From JBOGVZ01 sp050692985 (GTDB taxonomy: Bacteria > Actinomycetota > UBA4738 > CALAEC01): DNA of 64,000 bases. A program made the position numbers and the translations under genes. This document shows, piece by piece, positions 7,671 through 15,017 of the stretch. Position 1 is the stretch's first letter; each line of letters starts with the position of its first letter. The notes beneath the pieces were generated by a model, which saw nothing but the letters and a program-made list of their open reading frames with translations, did not search any database and was not told the DNA's origin. The stretch covers positions 1-64,000 of the forward strand of contig JBOGVZ010000047.1 of the NCBI GenBank assembly GCA_050692985.1. Direction: 5' to 3'.

Positions 7671-8543
7671 ATGCTGTGGTGGGTTCTCCTCGGCGTGCTC
7701 GCCGCCGGGGCGGCCGTGGCCGCCTACGCCGTGTTCGTGGAGCGCCGGTGGTTCCGGCTGGCCAGGTACCGCCTCGACATCCTACCCACCGGCCAGCCGG
7801 TGGACGTCCTCCACCTCTCCGACCTGCACCTCCTCCGCACCGACGAGGCCAAGCGCCGGTTCCTGGCCTCGCTTCCCCGCGCGGACATCACCGTGATCAC
7901 CGGCGACATCGTCGGCGACCCGGAGTCGGTGGAGTTCGCGGTGGATGCGCTGCGCCCGGCACGGGGCCGTAGGGCCTCCCTGTTCGTCCTCGGGTCCAAC
8001 GACCTGTACGCGCCGCGGCCGTTCAACTACCTCCGGTACTTCCTGCCGGACCGCCGGCACCGCCCGGTGGGAAGGCGGGGCCGTTCGCAGGACCTGGTGC
8101 GCCAGCTCGAGACGGACGGCTGGGTCCACCTGCGGAACCGGAAGTACGAGCGCCGGGCGAACGGGCTGCGGATGGAGGTGGTGGGCCTGGACGACCCCCA
8201 CATCCACCGGGGGGACCTCACCGTGGCGCCGCGAACAGACGGGGACGCCTTCGGGCTGGCCGTGGTCCACTCCCCCGACCCCGCCCCCGAGCTGGTGGCC
8301 CTGGGCTACGAGCTCGTGGTGGCCGGCCACACCCACGGGGGGCAGGTCCGGCTGCCGGTGGTGGGGGCCCTGGTGTCGAACTGCTCGATCCCACCCCGGC
8401 TGGCCCGGGGGCTGGCCCGCCTGGGCCCGGGCTACCTGCACGTCTCCGCGGGCATGGGCACCAGCAAGTTCGCCCCGTTCCGCCTGCTGTGCCGCCCGGA
8501 GGCCACCCTCCTCGAGCTCCGGCCCCGGGTCACTCGGCGGTGA
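7671..8543 (+). CDS. Membrane-anchored metallophosphoesterase
   Basis: 290 residues: an N-terminal membrane helix (about 2-22) and a calcineurin-like phosphoesterase domain with metal-binding LSDLHL (about 46-51), TGDIVGD (about 75-81), SND in place of the usual GNHD, and GHTHGGQ (about 217-223). It resembles YkuE/YaeI-type enzymes that act on phospholipid or lipid-pyrophosphate substrates at the membrane. The ATG at 7671 follows TACAAT by 7 nt and lacks a ribosome site. Its end overlaps the convergent glycosyltransferase gene by 14 bp. Substrate unknown; the GNHD-to-SND change removes the usual active-site His. Confidence 0.85.
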   Translation: MLWWVLLGVLAAGAAVAAYAVFVERRWFRLARYRLDILPTGQPVDVLHLSDLHLLRTDEAKRRFLASLPRADITVITGDIVGDPESVEFAVDALRPARGRRASLFVLGSNDLYAPRPFNYLRYFLPDRRHRPVGRRGRSQDLVRQLETDGWVHLRNRKYERRANGLRMEVVGLDDPHIHRGDLTVAPRTDGDAFGLAVVHSPDPAPELVALGYELVVAGHTHGGQVRLPVVGALVSNCSIPPRLARGLARLGPGYLHVSAGMGTSKFAPFRLLCRPEATLLELRPRVTRR

Positions 8544-9558
8544 TGCGCGTGAAGATGGCCTCGTAGTCGTCGACCATCTTCTCCTTGGAGAAGTTGGCCT
8601 CCACGTGGCGGCGGCACGCGGCCGGATCGATGTCGCCCAGCCGACTCAGGGCCTCGGCCGCGGCCTCCGGGTAGTCCTCGACCGGCACGATGAACCCCGT
8701 CTCGCCGTCGACCACCACCTCGGGCACGGCCCCTCGCGGGGTGGCGATCACCGGGGTGCCGGAGGCCATGGCCTCGGTCATCACCAGCCCGAACGGCTCC
8801 TCCCAGTCGATGGGGAACAGCACCGCCCGGGCCCGGGCCAACAGGTCGGCCTTCTCCTGATGGGGGATCTCCTGGAGGATCGTGGTCCCCTCGGGCAGCT
8901 CGGGGACCACCTCCTTCTCCCAGTGCACCGCCTCGACCTCCTCGGCCATCTTCACGGCCATGACGAGCGGGATCCCCGCCAGGGTGGCGGCGTCGGCGGC
9001 CCGCCGGGGGCCCTTGTCCGGGTGGGTCCGGCCCAGGAACAGCACGAAGTCGTCCTTCTCCTCCCGGTACGTGTACAGGGAGGTATCGATCCCGTTGTGG
9101 ACCACCCCCGCGTACCGCATCTCCGGCATGACCGCACGCTGGGCCTCGGACAGGGCCACGAACCAGGCCCGGTCGGCCACGCCCTCGTACACCCGCCGCA
9201 TCTCCGGGGTGAACGACCGGTGGAGGGTGTGGACCACCGGCACCCCCACGTTCAGGGCGGCCACCATCGCCGACCAGTAGGTGTGCTGGTGGATCACGTC
9301 GAACCGCGAGGGGTCCCGGTGGACCAGGATCTGGTGGACGGTGTCGTGCCACAGGGAGTTGTTGAACCTCGGCCCGGGAGCCACCTCGAAGGCGAACTCC
9401 AGCGCGGCCTTCGTGCGAGAGTCGCCGGTGGCGAACAGCGTGACGTCGTGGCCCCGGTCCACCAGGCCGTCGGCCAGGAAGGCCACGACCCATTCGATCC
9501 CCCCGTAGCCCTGCGGGGGGACCGCGACCCAGGGAGGAGCGACCTGTGCGATCCGCAT
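8530..9558 (-). CDS. GT4-type glycosyltransferase
   Basis: 342 residues with the two Rossmann halves of a GT-B glycosyltransferase. The N-terminal VAPPWVAVPPQGYGGIEWVV acceptor loop and the C-terminal EPFGLVMTEAMASGTPVIA motif (the E-x7-E nucleotide-sugar site) are diagnostic of family GT4 and retaining chemistry. ATG 9558 gives the expected MRIAQVAPP start. Divergent from a second glycosyltransferase 49 bp away, so both may serve one pathway such as compatible-solute or cell-envelope sugar synthesis. Sugar donor and acceptor cannot be read from sequence. Confidence 0.85.
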   Translation of the reverse strand: MRIAQVAPPWVAVPPQGYGGIEWVVAFLADGLVDRGHDVTLFATGDSRTKAALEFAFEVAPGPRFNNSLWHDTVHQILVHRDPSRFDVIHQHTYWSAMVAALNVGVPVVHTLHRSFTPEMRRVYEGVADRAWFVALSEAQRAVMPEMRYAGVVHNGIDTSLYTYREEKDDFVLFLGRTHPDKGPRRAADAATLAGIPLVMAVKMAEEVEAVHWEKEVVPELPEGTTILQEIPHQEKADLLARARAVLFPIDWEEPFGLVMTEAMASGTPVIATPRGAVPEVVVDGETGFIVPVEDYPEAAAEALSRLGDIDPAACRRHVEANFSKEKMVDDYEAIFTRITAE

Positions 9559-9607
9559 GCCCAGTGTCGTGTTGTCGACCGGCCCGGGTAGACTAGCGAC
9601 AGGAGGC

Positions 9608-11005
9608 GTGGTCGGCACGGTGGACGAGGACGGGAAACCCGCAGAGATCCTCCCCGACGAGGTCCGGGGGCGCCTCGACGAGATCGGCACCGCCGACATC
9701 CTGGTCGGCATCCCCACCTGGAACAGCGAGCGCACGGTCGCCCACGTGGCCACCGCCGTGGAGGCCGGGTTGCGCAAGCACTTCCCGGACGCCCGGTCGG
9801 TGATCTGCGTGTCGGACGGCGGTTCCACGGACGGCACCCTGCGGGCGGCGTCGCGCCATGGCCTCGGTGACCAGACCGACCTCCTGCTCGTTCCCCCCTC
9901 CACGTCCAGCCCGGATCGGGTGTGTTTCGAGTACCGGGGCACGCCGGGCAAGGGGAGCGCGTTCCGCTCGATCTTCGAGGCGGCCGTTCGCCTGGACGCC
10001 GGCGCCTGCGCGGTGGTGGACTCGGACCTCCAGAGCATCACCCCCGCGTGGCTGGACCGCCTGCTCTCCCCGGTGGCCCATCACGGGTTCGACTACGTGG
10101 CCCCGGTGTACCGCCGCCACAAGTACGACGGCACGATCACCAACAGCCTGGCCTATCCGGTGACCACCGCCCTGTACGGCGTGCGGATCCGCCAGCCGAT
10201 CGGGGGCGAGTTCGGGTTCTCCGGGGCCGTGGCCAAGGAGTTCGCCGCCGAGGAGGACGTGTGGGACTCCGACGTGGCCCGGTTCGGCGTGGACATCTGG
10301 ATGACCACGATGGCCGTGGGCGGGGGGCACCGCACCTGCCAGGCCATCCTGGGGGCCAAGATCCACGACCCCAAGGACCCCGGCAGCGACCTGGGCCCGA
10401 TGTTCCGCCAGGTGGTGGGGAGCCTGTTCGCCCTGGCGGGGAGGTACCGGGAGCGGTGGTGGGGCGTGGACGAGGTGTTGACCCCGCCCACGTTCGGGTT
10501 CCGGGCCGCCTTCTCGGCCGACCCCGTGGAGGTCTCGGTGGCCCGCCTGACGTGGAAGTTCGTGGAGGGGTACGTCCGCCACAGCGAGCTGTGGCGGACG
10601 GTGCTCTCCCCGGAGGACATGGAAGGGGTGGAGCGGGTGGTGTCCGAGGCGTCGGAGCGGGGCCGGCTCGAGGTGGGCGCCGAGCTGTGGACCCGCATCG
10701 TGTACGACTTCCTGGTCGCCTACAACGCCCGGACCGTGGACACCGAGTCCCTGCTGGGCTCGATGATCCCGCTGTACTTCGCCCGCACGGCCACGTTCGT
10801 GGAGGCCACCCGGGACGACGACGCCGACCAGGCCGAGGCCAAGGTCCAGGAGGCCGCGGACCTGGCGATCGATCTGAAGCCGTACCTCCGGCGGCGCTGG
10901 GAGGAGGCTGCCGTCCCGGACCGGCTCCTCCACAAGCAGCCCGTGCCCGACGGCGGGCGGGGCTCCGAGGGCCTGGAGGACGCCCTGGCCACCGACGGCC
11001 CGTAG
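9608..11005 (+). CDS. GT2-fold glycosyltransferase, possibly a glucosyl/mannosylglycerate synthase
   Basis: 465 residues with a GT-A fold: VGIPTWNSERTV at the N-terminus, CVSDGGSTDGT, the metal-binding DSDLQS motif (about residue 138) and a long C-terminal half with YRRHKYDGTITNSLAYPV and QPIGGEFGFSGAV. That C-terminal pattern recalls synthases of glucosylglycerate-type solutes, but this is from memory and not certain. Start GTG 9608 or GTG 9620 is plausible: TAGACT lies at 9589-9594 and AGGAGG at 9601-9606, so neither spacing is ideal. The last ~50 residues are poorly ordered. Divergent from the GT4 gene. Confidence 0.72.
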   Translation: MVGTVDEDGKPAEILPDEVRGRLDEIGTADILVGIPTWNSERTVAHVATAVEAGLRKHFPDARSVICVSDGGSTDGTLRAASRHGLGDQTDLLLVPPSTSSPDRVCFEYRGTPGKGSAFRSIFEAAVRLDAGACAVVDSDLQSITPAWLDRLLSPVAHHGFDYVAPVYRRHKYDGTITNSLAYPVTTALYGVRIRQPIGGEFGFSGAVAKEFAAEEDVWDSDVARFGVDIWMTTMAVGGGHRTCQAILGAKIHDPKDPGSDLGPMFRQVVGSLFALAGRYRERWWGVDEVLTPPTFGFRAAFSADPVEVSVARLTWKFVEGYVRHSELWRTVLSPEDMEGVERVVSEASERGRLEVGAELWTRIVYDFLVAYNARTVDTESLLGSMIPLYFARTATFVEATRDDDADQAEAKVQEAADLAIDLKPYLRRRWEEAAVPDRLLHKQPVPDGGRGSEGLEDALATDGP

Positions 11006-11066
11006 CCGGGAACCCCACGGCCCCCCTCGGCCGTCGAACGCACAGTCGACAGTCGGAGGTGAGCCG

Positions 11067-12122
11067 ATGCGCCGGGCAACGCTCCTTGGCACCACGTTCG
11101 CGTTCCTCCTGATCGCCGCTCCCGCGATGGCCTGCGGGGGCCTGGTGGCGCCGGGCGGGACCGTCCAGCTGGTCCGGACCACCACGCTGTCCGCGTACGT
11201 GGATGGCGTGGAGCACTACATCACGTCGTTCGAGTTCGCCGGGGCAACCGGGGAGTTCGGCTCGATCGTCCCCCTGCCGGGCGTGCCCACGGACGTGGGC
11301 AAGGCCGGACGGTGGACGCTCCAGCGCCTCCTCCAGGAGGTCCAGCCGCCCGTCCCCCAGGCCCTGTTCGAGGCAGACGGGGCGGCGCGGGCCGCAGCCG
11401 GGGTGGACATCCTCCAGCGCCACGAGGTGGGGGCGCTGGACATCCTGATCCTGAAGGGCGGGGGCCGCGACGTGGCCCGGTGGGCCGGCGAGCACGGCTT
11501 CGAGCTCTCCGACGACGCCCCCGAGGTCCTGGAATTCTACTCCAAGCGCAGCCCCATCTTCGCCGCGGCCCGCTTCAACGCCGAGCGGGCCGCCGCCAAG
11601 GGGCTGGAGGTGGGCGACGGAACTCCCATCCACTTCGCCGTCCCCACCGACGACCCGTGGATCCCCCTGCGGATCCTGGCCCTGGCCAAGCCGGCCGACG
11701 AGGTGGTCAAGGCCGACCTGTTCCTGCTGACCGAGCGGCGGCCGGCCCTGCTGCCCCAGCCGTCCACGCCGCTCTTGAGGTTGCCGAACGAGGTGGACGG
11801 GCTGAAGGTCCGGCGCAGCGAGGAGGCCTCCCGGCTCCTGCTGGAGGACCTGTCCTCCGACCGGGGGATGGGATGGCTGCCCACCTCGGGGATGTGGCTG
11901 ACGTACCTCCGCCTGTCGGAGCGGGCCGGGGACCTGACCTACGACCTGGCGACCGACGTCACCGGCACCACCCCGTCCGCGGTGGACGCGGGCCTGGCGT
12001 TCCCGGAGCCGCCGCGGGTGCCGGGATCGTTCCCCGTGTGGCCGGTGGCGGTGGTGATGGGCGTGGCGCTGCTGGGCGCGGCCGTGGCCGAGCGGGCCCG
12101 GTCGCCCCGCCCCGCGGCGTAG
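11067..12122 (+). CDS. DUF2330-type exported membrane protein
   Basis: 351 residues. A signal peptide (1-22) ends just before ACGGLV, matching DUF2330 proteins, which start their mature part with a CGG motif. A long extracytoplasmic domain follows, then a C-terminal membrane helix (about 322-342) and a short basic tail. The ATG at 11067 sits behind GGAGG at 6-7 nt. The family has no proven function; members are predicted surface-anchored proteins in Actinobacteria and other phyla. It stands alone, 61 nt after the glycosyltransferase gene and about 140 nt before tRNA-Pro. Confidence 0.75.
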   Translation: MRRATLLGTTFAFLLIAAPAMACGGLVAPGGTVQLVRTTTLSAYVDGVEHYITSFEFAGATGEFGSIVPLPGVPTDVGKAGRWTLQRLLQEVQPPVPQALFEADGAARAAAGVDILQRHEVGALDILILKGGGRDVARWAGEHGFELSDDAPEVLEFYSKRSPIFAAARFNAERAAAKGLEVGDGTPIHFAVPTDDPWIPLRILALAKPADEVVKADLFLLTERRPALLPQPSTPLLRLPNEVDGLKVRRSEEASRLLLEDLSSDRGMGWLPTSGMWLTYLRLSERAGDLTYDLATDVTGTTPSAVDAGLAFPEPPRVPGSFPVWPVAVVMGVALLGAAVAERARSPRPAA

Positions 12123-12215
12123 GGCCGAGGGGGTCCGGGGGAGTAGCTCGCCAGGAGCGGGCACCACCAAGAGTCCACCCGGCGAGCGATCCCCCGGGAC
12201 CAAACGGTCGCGGGA

Positions 12216-12250
12216 GGGCCGGCCAGGTAGAATCGTTGCCTGGCCGGCCC
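12216..12250. repeat. 12-bp inverted repeat bracketing the tRNA-Pro -10 box
   Basis: A perfect 12-bp inverted repeat (arms 12216-12227 and 12239-12250, GGGCCGGCCAGG and its complement) around an 11-nt spacer that contains TAGAAT (12228-12233), the probable -10 of tRNA-Pro. As RNA it would be a strong hairpin without a U tract. Either it terminates the DUF2330 transcript or it is a promoter-spanning operator. Confidence 0.6.
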
Positions 12251-12262
12251 TGCGCCGGTCAT

Positions 12263-12339
12263 CGGGACGTAGCGCAGCTTGGTAGCGCGCAGCGTTCGGG
12301 ACGCTGAGGTCGCGGGTTCAAATCCCGCCGTCCCGACCA
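12263..12339 (+). tRNA. tRNA-Pro (CGG)
   Basis: A complete cloverleaf: acceptor CGGGACG/CGTCCCG, D-arm GCGC/GCGC, anticodon stem CAGCG/CGCTG around TTCGGGA (anticodon CGG), T-arm GCGGG-TTCAAAT-CCCGC, and an encoded ACCA end. The candidate promoter TAGAAT is about 29 nt upstream. Confidence 0.97.
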
Positions 12340-12482
12340 AACCTCAGGCTCCTGAGTCACTCGCCCCGGGCGCGGCTCGCCCGGGAATCCTGCCGCCGGT
12401 AGCCAGGGAAGATCGAGATCGTCTGCGGGCGAACGCTCGAGGCACGGCGCTACCCGAAGCCAACCGGGACCCTGTAGAAACC

Positions 12483-12498
12483 ATAACGATTTCGTTAT
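12483..12498. promoter_or_regulatory. Perfect 16-bp palindrome, copy 1 (candidate operator)
   Basis: ATAACGA-TT-TCGTTAT, 7-bp perfect arms around 2 nt, in an AT-richer patch between tRNA-Pro and mazG. A second copy lies 51 bp downstream (centre to centre), close to five helical turns, so two dimers could bind the same DNA face. No regulator is identified. Confidence 0.65.
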
Positions 12499-12533
12499 CG
12501 GTCTCCCCGTGCGAGCTCCGAGAGAGGATGTCG

Positions 12534-12557
12534 ATAACGACTTCGTTATGAATTCAT
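12534..12557. promoter_or_regulatory. Perfect 16-bp palindrome, copy 2, overlapping a 10-bp palindrome
   Basis: ATAACGA-CT-TCGTTAT at 12534-12549 repeats the arms of copy 1 exactly and differs only in the central base. It overlaps by 2 bp the palindrome ATGAATTCAT (12548-12557). It ends about 70 bp upstream of the mazG -10 box. Confidence 0.65.
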
Positions 12558-12619
12558 GAGGGTCCCGGGGAGCACCCCCCGGGGCCGAGCGCTCACCCGG
12601 CCCAACTCCGCGGCCCAAG

Positions 12620-12625
12620 TAGACT
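12620..12625 (+). promoter_or_regulatory. Leaderless -10 box of the mazG operon
   Basis: TAGACT, 7 nt before the GTG start at 12633, with no Shine-Dalgarno. The same hexamer precedes hemE and the SRP RNA gene at similar distances. Confidence 0.6.
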
Positions 12626-12632
12626 GCGCTGC

Positions 12633-12926
12633 GTGCAGCTGTCGGAGTTCCAGGACCTCATGCGGCGGACGTACCTCGAGCGCGACGAGCGGCGGGGGTC
12701 GGACGCCACGTTCCGGCGGCTGGTGGAGGAGGTCGGAGAGCTGGCCAGGGCCCTCCGGCACGACGACGCCGGACGCCGCACCGAGGAGCTCTCCGACGTG
12801 CTGGCCTGGCTGGCTTCCCTGGCGAACCAGGCCGGAGTGGACCTGGAGGAAGCGGCGGCCCGGTACGCGGGCGGGTGCCCCAAGTGCGGCCACATCCCCT
12901 GCCGGTGCGCACCGCAGCCTCGATGA
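12633..12926 (+). CDS. MazG-like nucleotide pyrophosphohydrolase with Cys-rich tail
   Basis: 97 residues. The all-alpha MazG motif EEVGELARAL with a downstream EELSDVLAWLASLA (the EExxE...ExxD metal site) marks a house-cleaning NTP pyrophosphatase. The C-terminus adds CPKCGHIPCRC, a compact four-cysteine cluster that looks like a zinc site and is common in short actinobacterial MazG proteins. The GTG start is leaderless, 7 nt after TAGACT. Its TGA overlaps the ATG of the next gene (ATGA), so it heads a three-gene coupled operon. Upstream are two palindromic operators. Confidence 0.87.
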   Translation: MQLSEFQDLMRRTYLERDERRGSDATFRRLVEEVGELARALRHDDAGRRTEELSDVLAWLASLANQAGVDLEEAAARYAGGCPKCGHIPCRCAPQPR

Positions 12927-13846
12927 CCGCGGACCCGTTCCTGGACCTCCACCCCGACGACGCGAGGTGGGCGCACGGCGAGGGCCCCGGCGCCCACGGC
13001 GTCAAGCTCCACTACGTCCGCCAGGGTCAGGGCTCGCCCGTGGTGCTGCTCCACGGATGGCCGGGGTTCTGGTACGACTGGCGCCGGGTCGTGCCGGCAC
13101 TGGCCCCCGTCGCCGACGTCATCGCCCCGGACCTCCGGGGCTTCGGCCGGTCGGACAAGCCCGACCTCCCGCCCGAGGAGGGGTACACGCCGCTGGCCCT
13201 GGCGGCCGACGTGTTCGCCCTCATTGACCACCTGGCGGTGGAGCGACCGGTGGTCGTGGCCCACGACATCGGGGCCACCGTGGCCCAGGCCATGGCCCTG
13301 TCGCTCCCCGAGCGGATCCGGGCCCTGGTGCTGCTGAACCCACCGTACCTGGGGATCGGCAACCGGTGGTTCGAGCCGGCCGCCCAGCGGGAGCTCTGGT
13401 ACCAGCACCTCCACGCCCAGCCGTGGTCGCACCTCCTGGTGGGCCACGACCGGGAGACCGTGAAGATCTACCTGAGCCACTTCTACGACCGGTGGGCGGG
13501 GAAGAAGGAGGCCGTCCGCCCGGCGGAGCTGGAGGCCATCGTGGACGCCTACGCCCGGCCGGGGGCGGTCGAGGGAGGGTTCAACTACTACCGGGCCCGG
13601 TGGCTGACCCGCTACCAGGACTTCCCCCAGGAGGAGGACCCCCGGGAGTTCAACATCCGCCACCCCACGCTGGTGCTGTGGGGCGACGCCGACCCCCTGC
13701 TCCCGTTCGAGTGGTCCGACCGCCTGACGGAGTACTTCCCCGGCTCGAAGCTCCGGCGCCTCCCCGGCGTGGGGCACTTCGTGCCGTTCGAGGCGCCCGA
13801 CGAGGTCGTGGACGGCGTCCGGGGGATGCTGGAGGGAACCCCGTGA
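12923..13846 (+). CDS. Alpha/beta hydrolase, epoxide hydrolase-like
   Basis: 307 residues with an epoxide hydrolase/haloalkane dehalogenase pattern: HGWPGFWYDW (the HGxP oxyanion motif, about 46-55), the nucleophile Asp in AHDIGATVA (about 111), a cap domain with FNYYRARW tyrosine candidates, an acid in WGDADPLLP, and the catalytic His in VGHFVPFEAP near the C-terminus. The Asp nucleophile rather than Ser argues against an esterase. The ATG overlaps the mazG stop and the stop overlaps the next start (GTGA), so translation is coupled on both sides. Substrate unknown; detoxification of epoxides or halides is a reasonable guess. Confidence 0.85.
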   Translation: MTADPFLDLHPDDARWAHGEGPGAHGVKLHYVRQGQGSPVVLLHGWPGFWYDWRRVVPALAPVADVIAPDLRGFGRSDKPDLPPEEGYTPLALAADVFALIDHLAVERPVVVAHDIGATVAQAMALSLPERIRALVLLNPPYLGIGNRWFEPAAQRELWYQHLHAQPWSHLLVGHDRETVKIYLSHFYDRWAGKKEAVRPAELEAIVDAYARPGAVEGGFNYYRARWLTRYQDFPQEEDPREFNIRHPTLVLWGDADPLLPFEWSDRLTEYFPGSKLRRLPGVGHFVPFEAPDEVVDGVRGMLEGTP

Positions 13847-14628
13847 CCATCGGCCGGATGGTGGTGGGGACCGACGGCTCGGACTCCGCCTGGCGCGCGG
13901 TGGCCCACGCCGTCCGTCTGGCCTGCCGGACCGGAGCCGAGGTCCTGGTGGCTCACGCCTTCGCGTCGCCCGGCGGCGGCCGGGAGGTCGAGGCCGAGCC
14001 GGGCCGTGACGTGGGGGCCAGCGTCCTGCGAGACGTGACCGCCGAGTTCGGTGGGCGGGCCTCGCTGCGGTGCCTCCTGCGCGAGGGGGACCCCACCGAG
14101 CAGCTCATCGACCTGGCCCGTGAGGAGGACGCCGATCTGATCGTGGTCGGCAACCGGGGGATGGGGAGGCGGGCCCTCCTGGGGGCGGTCCCGTCCAAGG
14201 TGGCGCACCGGGCGCCGTGCTCGGTCCTCATCGCCCACACCGCGGGCGGGGACCACGGGGAGCCCTACCGACGGATCGTGATCGGCACCGACGGCTCCCC
14301 CACGGCCACCCGGGCGGTCGGCGAGGGCCTCGACCTGGCCCGGATGGTGGGCGCCGAGGTCCTGGTGGTCCACGCCGGCGACCCCGCCCGGGGGGCCGAG
14401 GTCCTGGAGCGAACGCTGCGGGACGTGACCGTGGACGAGCCGCCGGAGACCCGCACGGCCTCCGGGGAACCGGCCGGTGCGCTCATCGAGGTGGCCCGAG
14501 AGGAGGACGCCGACCTCATCGTGGTCGGCAACAGGGGCATGACCGGGGCCCGGCGGTTCCTGACGAGCGTCCCCAGCCGCGTGGCCCACCACGCCCCCTG
14601 CCACGTCCTCCTGGTGAAGACCACCTAG
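13843..14628 (+). CDS. Tandem universal stress protein (two UspA domains)
   Basis: 261 residues made of two UspA domains (about 1-130 and 138-261). Each begins with a (V/I)(V)(V/I)GTDGS strand-loop and ends in an ATP-binding glycine signature: VGNRGMGRRALLGAVPSKV in the first and VGNRGMTGARRFLTSVPSRV in the second. Such proteins bind ATP and respond to starvation or redox stress. The GTG start overlaps the epoxide hydrolase stop by 4 bp. It is the last gene of the mazG operon, and the first copy of the structured repeat begins 18 nt after its stop. Confidence 0.92.
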   Translation: MTIGRMVVGTDGSDSAWRAVAHAVRLACRTGAEVLVAHAFASPGGGREVEAEPGRDVGASVLRDVTAEFGGRASLRCLLREGDPTEQLIDLAREEDADLIVVGNRGMGRRALLGAVPSKVAHRAPCSVLIAHTAGGDHGEPYRRIVIGTDGSPTATRAVGEGLDLARMVGAEVLVVHAGDPARGAEVLERTLRDVTVDEPPETRTASGEPAGALIEVAREEDADLIVVGNRGMTGARRFLTSVPSRVAHHAPCHVLLVKTT

Positions 14629-14646
14629 CCGGACTGTCTACCGGGG

Positions 14647-14769
14647 GCGGCGGCTTTCACGACCCCGGGGCCCTTGACCGCTTCCGAAACGTGAGGGTCC
14701 GGCCCCATCGTCCGGATCACGGCTCCCACACGTTTCTCCGCTGGGGCCCCGGGGTCGCTGCGCCGCCGC
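14647..14769. repeat. Structured repeat element, copy A
   Basis: A long imperfect hairpin. The outer stem (8 bp) joins 14647-14654 to 14762-14769, the second stem (14 bp, perfect) joins 14660-14673 to 14744-14757, and the inner stem GAAACGTG/CACGTTTC plus GGG/CCC joins 14686-14697 to 14725-14736, with a small apical TCCGG/CCGGA stem. It starts 18 nt after the universal stress protein stop. Copy B at 19409-19530 shares the loop sequences while its stems differ and still pair. No U tract. A 3'-end stabiliser, a terminator or a small mobile palindromic unit is possible. Confidence 0.8.
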
Positions 14770-14892
14770 TCGAGGACCACCCCCCAGAGGAGGGCCGGGC
14801 CTCCGCCCAGGCCGAGCACGTGGGTAAAGCCGGCTGCGGTCTCGCACCGCCACGCTGGGGGGGCCGAGGGCGCTTCGGCGGAGACACGCGCA

Positions 14893-14912
14893 GGCCGACC
14901 GGGAGGTCGGCC
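14893..14912. terminator. Strong 8-bp hairpin in the convergent gap
   Basis: GGCCGACC-GGGA-GGTCGGCC, a perfect stem with a 4-nt loop, in the 389-bp gap between the universal stress protein gene and the convergent VOC gene. There is no T run, so intrinsic termination is uncertain. Apart from this and repeat copy A, I see no gene in 14629-15017. Confidence 0.35.
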
Positions 14913-15017
14913 GAGCATGTCGGAGCGTAGAAGCGCCCGCGGGCCGGCCGGTAGGACCACAGGAACCGGACCGGTGACCACCGACTGCCGGAGGGGCCCG
15001 GGCCTCCCCCGGGCTCC

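Noticed and set aside
1868..7972. A 2034-codon open frame on the plus strand spanning the slipin, nfeD and penicillin-binding protein region
   Set aside because: It is antisense or out of phase with well-supported genes, and its translation is Pro/Gly/Arg/His-rich, the usual product of the off-frames in very GC-rich DNA.
9589..9594. TAGACT before the GT-A glycosyltransferase as another leaderless promoter
   Set aside because: The spacing to GTG 9608 is 13 nt and to GTG 9620 is 25 nt, outside the 6-9 nt seen at the convincing cases.
12483..12557. Resemblance of the ATAACGA palindromes to loxP or a recombination site
   Set aside because: Arms, length and spacer differ from loxP (13-bp arms, 8-bp spacer), and no recombinase gene is present; an operator pair is simpler.
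12259..12618. Open frames on both strands over tRNA-Pro and the palindromes (119 and 90 codons)
   Set aside because: They run through a certain tRNA gene and a palindromic regulatory patch, with no ribosome site and no protein-like composition.
14647..14769. Structured element as an insertion sequence or CRISPR repeat
   Set aside because: No transposase, no target duplication and only two copies 4.7 kb apart without regular spacing.
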